Shown here: one piece after another, positions 60,464 to 64,000 of the stretch | Layout of the letters: each line of letters opens with the position of its first letter | Position numbering within the stretch: the first letter of the stretch is position 1 | Assembly: GCA_033002965.1 (NCBI GenBank) | Contig: JAURVB010013351.1 | Span: 1 to 64,000, forward strand | Reading direction: 5' to 3' | From: Piper betle | Taxonomy: Eukaryota; Streptophyta; Magnoliopsida; Piperales; Piperaceae | Length of the DNA stretch: 64,000 nt | Notes under the pieces: generated by a model | Seen by the model: only the letters and a program-made list of their open reading frames with translations | Told to the model about the DNA's origin: nothing | The model's database searches: none | Position numbers and translations under genes: made by a program

Positions 60464-61008
60464 TGTTATAAATAAATTGTACTTGTTAAAAATAAACTGT
60501 ATAAACTTGGATCGACTTCATATCAAATCATCAAGAAAAATTAAACTAGATAAATAAAATAAAATAGTGAAAACGTACTTGAAGCTATAAAGAAACCAAA
60601 GTCTGAATCCAGGAAGAGTTTTCAAAATCTAAATTCTCAGTTATGGATCTTCTAAATCCAAGACTAATTTTCTAAATCCAAGACTAATTTTCTAAATCCA
60701 AGACTAATTTTCTAAATTAAAAGTTCTGGACAATAAGATACAAGAACAAAAACCAGATATAAATTCAAGGATCATAACCTGCTTATTTATTGCCTTAGTT
60801 CTATAAATTCAATTACACCCATTACGAAAGAGAATTTATGAAAAAGTATATACACATTGAATTCCACAATTTTCTCATTGAATTCTACATTTTAATTTAT
60901 GGCTCATAATCTTTAACTTTAGTAGATTAATTTAATTTAGCCAACCTTATATAATAACATATGATACAAATCCTGATTCATATATATATTTATGTCCAAT
61001 TTCCAACA
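60464..61008 (-). repeat. Copia 5' LTR
   Basis: 545 bp. Collinear with 52659-53083 except for an extra segment of about 120 bp (about 60585-60725) that includes 20-bp tandem units. Confidence 0.9.
60651..60717. repeat. 20-bp tandem repeat in the Copia 5' LTR
   Basis: TCTAAATCCAAGACTAATTT occurs three times in a row, followed by a partial fourth unit. Absent from the 3' LTR. Confidence 0.95.
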
Positions 61009-61870
61009 GGTTGGCCGTCATCTCCTTTCTGGCGAAGTAAAACGTTTTGCATTCTCCGACAATCTCCTCCATGATAATCCGATCCTCTTCTCTCTGGTAC
61101 TTGTTTGCGGATATCATCTGCCCCATTAAGTTCACGGAGCTATCACTTTCATCCCAATTGATTTCTATCAGCTTCCCCAGTAGCTCGTTGATCTCCTTCT
61201 CCAATATCCTCCTCCTCGTGTTCTTCTTAGTAGGCAAGAACCTGTAAACATGTAGCAATCAATAAAACAGGCAATACCCAAGTGAGAATATAAACAATTG
61301 GTAATTGGATTAATATTTCTTCTCTAAAAAATACAAAAATTTTAAATGAGGAAGAATTTCCATGTTCTATTTGATTAGCTATTTTCATTCCATATACAAA
61401 TTTGGAATCCACAATCTCTAGTAAGAATACGTTATAGATAAATATAATTAATTTTAACACAAAACACATAGTATAATTTTTTTCATAAATGTATTAAATA
61501 TATACAGTGAATCATTTAAAATTTTCATATAATTTTACTTTTTTTTTTTGGCGCGAACCATACAAGGCATAAGTGAAAAATGAGAACCTGAAGCCGGGGA
61601 TGTAGACAGCAGAGGGCCTGAGGGACGAGGCTCATTTGCTGCTCTTGGAGTTGGAAAAACCCGCCAGCTGTCGGCGTCGCAGCTGCCCAAGGCAGTCAGG
61701 CCGTCGGGGAAATGATATCGGTGGTGAGGGCGTGGAGCTCGCCATGGACGTCGATCTTGCGTGCCACCGGCCTCCCCTCCCATTTTTGGAGAGGGCTTGG
61801 AGACGCCCGCTGCAGACACTCACACAGACGCCCATGGGCCTGACCATTAGGCTTAAGAGCGTCTCCATGG

Positions 61871-62729
61871 CATGGTTGCATGGACCGGCCGATTCCGTGC
61901 GGAATCGGCCGATTTCGAAATCGGATTGGCGTCACGCCGATCCGATTTCGGGGCCGACTCGGTCGGCCCCGACCGGGTCGTGAATCGGCCCGTTTCGGCC
62001 GATTCCGACCGATTTAACTCGGAATCGGAATCGGTTTTTATGAAATTACCAAAATACCCTAGGTATAATTTTTATTAAATTATCTACAGCATGGGTAAAA
62101 TGGTAATTTGGATTTAAAAACCTAAATCATACCCTCCCCCCCGATTCCGCCGCCTGACTCCGACCTTCGCTCCGCCGCCCTCCGCCGCGCTTGCGCCGTC
62201 CTCCGTCCGACCAGGCCACCGCCGCCCGACTCCGACCTCAGCTCGCTCCTCCGCCACGATTCCGCCGCAGCGTTGCAACCGCCGCCCGAACTCGGGTTCC
62301 GCCGGCCGACGCGAGCGCAATTCCGCCGTGAATCTGCCGTCCGACCGCCGCCTGTTCGTCCGACCGGGCTGCCGACATCCTCCGACATCGCCGCCGCGAG
62401 ACTCGCCGCCGACCGGGCCGGCGGCGGCGGCGGGGGGTAAAGAGTGGCATTCTCGTAATTAAAAGTTGACTCGAGTCTAACTCGAGTCAAAAATAATAAT
62501 TAATTCTAAATAATTAAAAAAAAATCTTAAAAAATATTTAAAAATATCATAAATTATAATACAAAGAATAATATCAAAATAACATCAATATCCAATTTTA
62601 ATATATTTATATTATAAATTGTCAAATTATTATATATGACCGATTAAATTAATTTGGACCGATTCAACAAAACTGATTCCTGGCCGATTCAGACCGATTC
62701 CGATTCCGATTCCGATTCATGCAACCATG
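61871..62729. mobile_element. Non-autonomous hAT-like element 2
   Basis: 859 bp with the 8-bp duplication CTCCATGG (61863-61870 and 62730-62737). Terminal inverted repeats start CATGGTTGCATG at both ends. The internal plan is the same as in the element at 30790-31592, and long stretches are near-identical: the GC-rich centre ending GGTAAAGAGTGGCATTCTCG, the GACTCGAGTC palindromes, and TAATATCAAAATAACATCAA. It sits at the 5' edge of the recognisable P450 coding sequence. No transposase. Confidence 0.88.
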
Positions 62730-62737
62730 CTCCATGG

Positions 62738-64000
62738 GCGTCTGGCGTTTCCAAAAAAATTTCCCCATTTTTTCTCCCAAGCTTGCAACATCCTCTTGTG
62801 CACCCTACTGCCTGCCACTGGTATCCAATTCTACAAACAGATCCATTTGCAATTATTTAATTAAATGCTGATACCTTCAAAACAAAAAAAAATACTCATA
62901 TTTATGGGAGAACAATTAATCTTAACTTCTTTTCAATTAGCTAAGAAGTCATATGACTTCATAGTTAATTAAGAAGCCACTATTTCATCTTGGGCTTTTT
63001 TAAAAAAACAAAAAAGAATCTTTTTTAAATTTGACCTTTTGCAACATTCGTTTAAAATGACACCACTCTGTAAATTTTGCCCAAAAAGCTCTTGTTTACA
63101 ATATATATATATATAAATTATTATCTAATGAGCTATATGCAAAAAGGAGATTTAATAATCGCTTGACATTAAAAGTAAAAGGTTTAATCGATCAAAATAA
63201 AATAAAAATAATAAAATAATCAACCAAATTATTATACTTTACTTTTTTAATTAAAATTTATCTTTAAAGTCAATTAAAATTTAATATTTAATATTAAATT
63301 ATTATAATTTATTTATTACTTAATAAAAAATTATCTATAAAAATAAATTTTATATATAATATAAATTATGCATGGCCGCCGCATCTTACCGAGTAATATC
63401 TCATAAACACGCCTAAAAATATGACCTACAGACATAGGTAGGCTGTAGGTAGGCTGCTATTTTTGTAGTGGTTACATATAAACTTCACCAACAAAAATAG
63501 TTGTAAATATTTAGCGCGGGAAAAGATTGTTCAGGTAAAAAAAAATGATCAGATTCTGCACTTCTCGTGTCATTGAGAGCACTCACAAACAAACTGTCCT
63601 TGGTACAATTTATTTAGTACCCCGCTAACGTCTACTGTCTAACAGCTACTTGTATCGACTGGAAGTTGGCGATTCGCTTAAGAATGTCTCCGTGACAAGG
63701 AAAACTTGGAAACAGAACGATAATCTTAGCCTCTTTCGCGTTTTGTAATAAGTGATTTCTTACCAACAGCTCAAGGCAACAAACAGCTAAAAAGACACTC
63801 AGAAGCATAAAAAAAATAAAAAGACAATAAGCACTTCAATAAATCACATAAACACGACCAATCTCTCGCTTTTCTGGTCATAAAAAGGTTAGCATCGGCA
63901 TGCAAAGGCACGCATTATAGAACATAAATCATCCGTCCCCTAATTTTTCCTCTATGATCCTACAACAATGTATGGAATGAGCCAACTCCGGTTCCTCCAA
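62738..64000. other. AT-rich intergenic region to window end
   Basis: A short stretch up to about 62870 could be older P450 upstream sequence but has no recognisable motif. The rest is AT-rich. A GTAGGCTGTAG duplication occurs at 63440-63460. No gene or RNA feature is seen. Confidence 0.4.

Larger units (their letters stand above)
52659..61008 (-). mobile_element. Copia LTR retrotransposon, defective, with nested solo LTR F
   Basis: Flanked by the 5-bp duplication GGTTG (52654-52658 and 61009-61013). The LTRs are 52659-53083 and 60464-61008, with TG...CA ends (TGTTATAAATAAA to TAACA/CAACA). On the minus strand the order is LTR, primer-binding site, repeated leader, gag, remnant of integrase, reverse transcriptase, RNase H, polypurine tract, LTR, which is the Copia order (integrase before reverse transcriptase). 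Multiple stops and frame breaks, a deletion of the integrase core and the insertion of copy F make it non-autonomous. It inserted into an exon of the P450 gene. Confidence 0.95.
51980..61870 (-). pseudogene. Cytochrome P450 (CYP72 clan) pseudogene split by a Copia insertion
   Basis: Exon pieces in transcript order: 61870-61588 (KIDVHGELHALTTDIIS, then ELQEQQMSLV and, after a one-base frame change, AVYIPGFR), 61241-61014 (FLPTKKNTRRR, MEEIVGECKTFYFARKEMTAN), then after the Copia element 52658-51980 (LLTWALLLALHQDSQDRA, the K-helix [15 protein letters not shown] with its first E as [24 protein letters not shown] and the heme loop FPFGLGPRICVGQ). The I-helix consensus AGxET reads ARKEM, losing the conserved Gly and Thr. 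At least three further frame breaks occur after the K-helix. Removing the insertion and one GGTTG copy restores the frame at the break, so the Copia element landed in an exon. A CYP72-clan heme protein is clear; CYP721- or CYP709-like is a guess. The N-terminal third is missing beyond 61870. Confidence 0.85.

Noticed and set aside
62738..62870. An upstream P450 exon beyond hAT-like element 2
   Set aside because: No reading frame matched expected P450 N-terminal motifs.

Overview
This is nuclear DNA from a flowering plant. The genes are split by many short GT-AG introns in an AT-rich background, and roughly half of the window is transposable elements and their wreckage. Nothing fixes the species. 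The protein-coding style and repeat content would suit a non-grass monocot, but that is a weak guess. No rRNA, tRNA, CRISPR or prokaryotic feature was seen.

Layout. 1-4.8 kb: the 3' part of a long-terminal-repeat (LTR) copy, an irregular AT/GC repeat block and a 1-kb foldback inverted repeat. 5.8-17.4 kb: a compact genic island with a DA1-type LIM/ubiquitin-interacting peptidase (+), splicing factor SF3B4 (-) and COP9 signalosome subunit 4 (-). 17.4-29 kb: AT-rich intergenic DNA with eroded repeats. 29-43 kb: nested solo LTRs of one family (about 2.8-3.0 kb each, TG...CA ends, 5-bp target duplications), one holding a hAT-like element with an 8-bp target duplication. They lie beside and inside a dead BAHD acyltransferase gene, next to a truncated pectate lyase. 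44.9-51.0 kb: an intact U2AF large subunit gene (+). 52-62.7 kb: a dead cytochrome P450 (-) split by a Copia retrotransposon, whose gag is itself split by another solo LTR; a second hAT-like element sits at the P450 5' edge.

The working genes are housekeeping regulators: 3' splice-site/branch-site recognition (SF3B4, U2AF65), cullin deneddylation (CSN4) and organ-size control (DA1 family). The genes that look like specialised or cell-wall metabolism (BAHD, pectate lyase, P450) are all broken. SF3B4 and the DA1-like gene each show single-base frame breaks in otherwise intact reading frames; sequence error is a likely cause.

The most unusual signals are in the repeats. One composite module (GC-rich pseudo-coding block, a GACTCGAG-type palindrome and an AT-rich tail) is shared by the solo LTRs and the unrelated hAT-like elements. 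An 82-residue open frame just downstream of the LTR TATA box stays open in three LTR copies. Both LTR ends can fold into hairpins. The Copia element has lost its integrase catalytic core.
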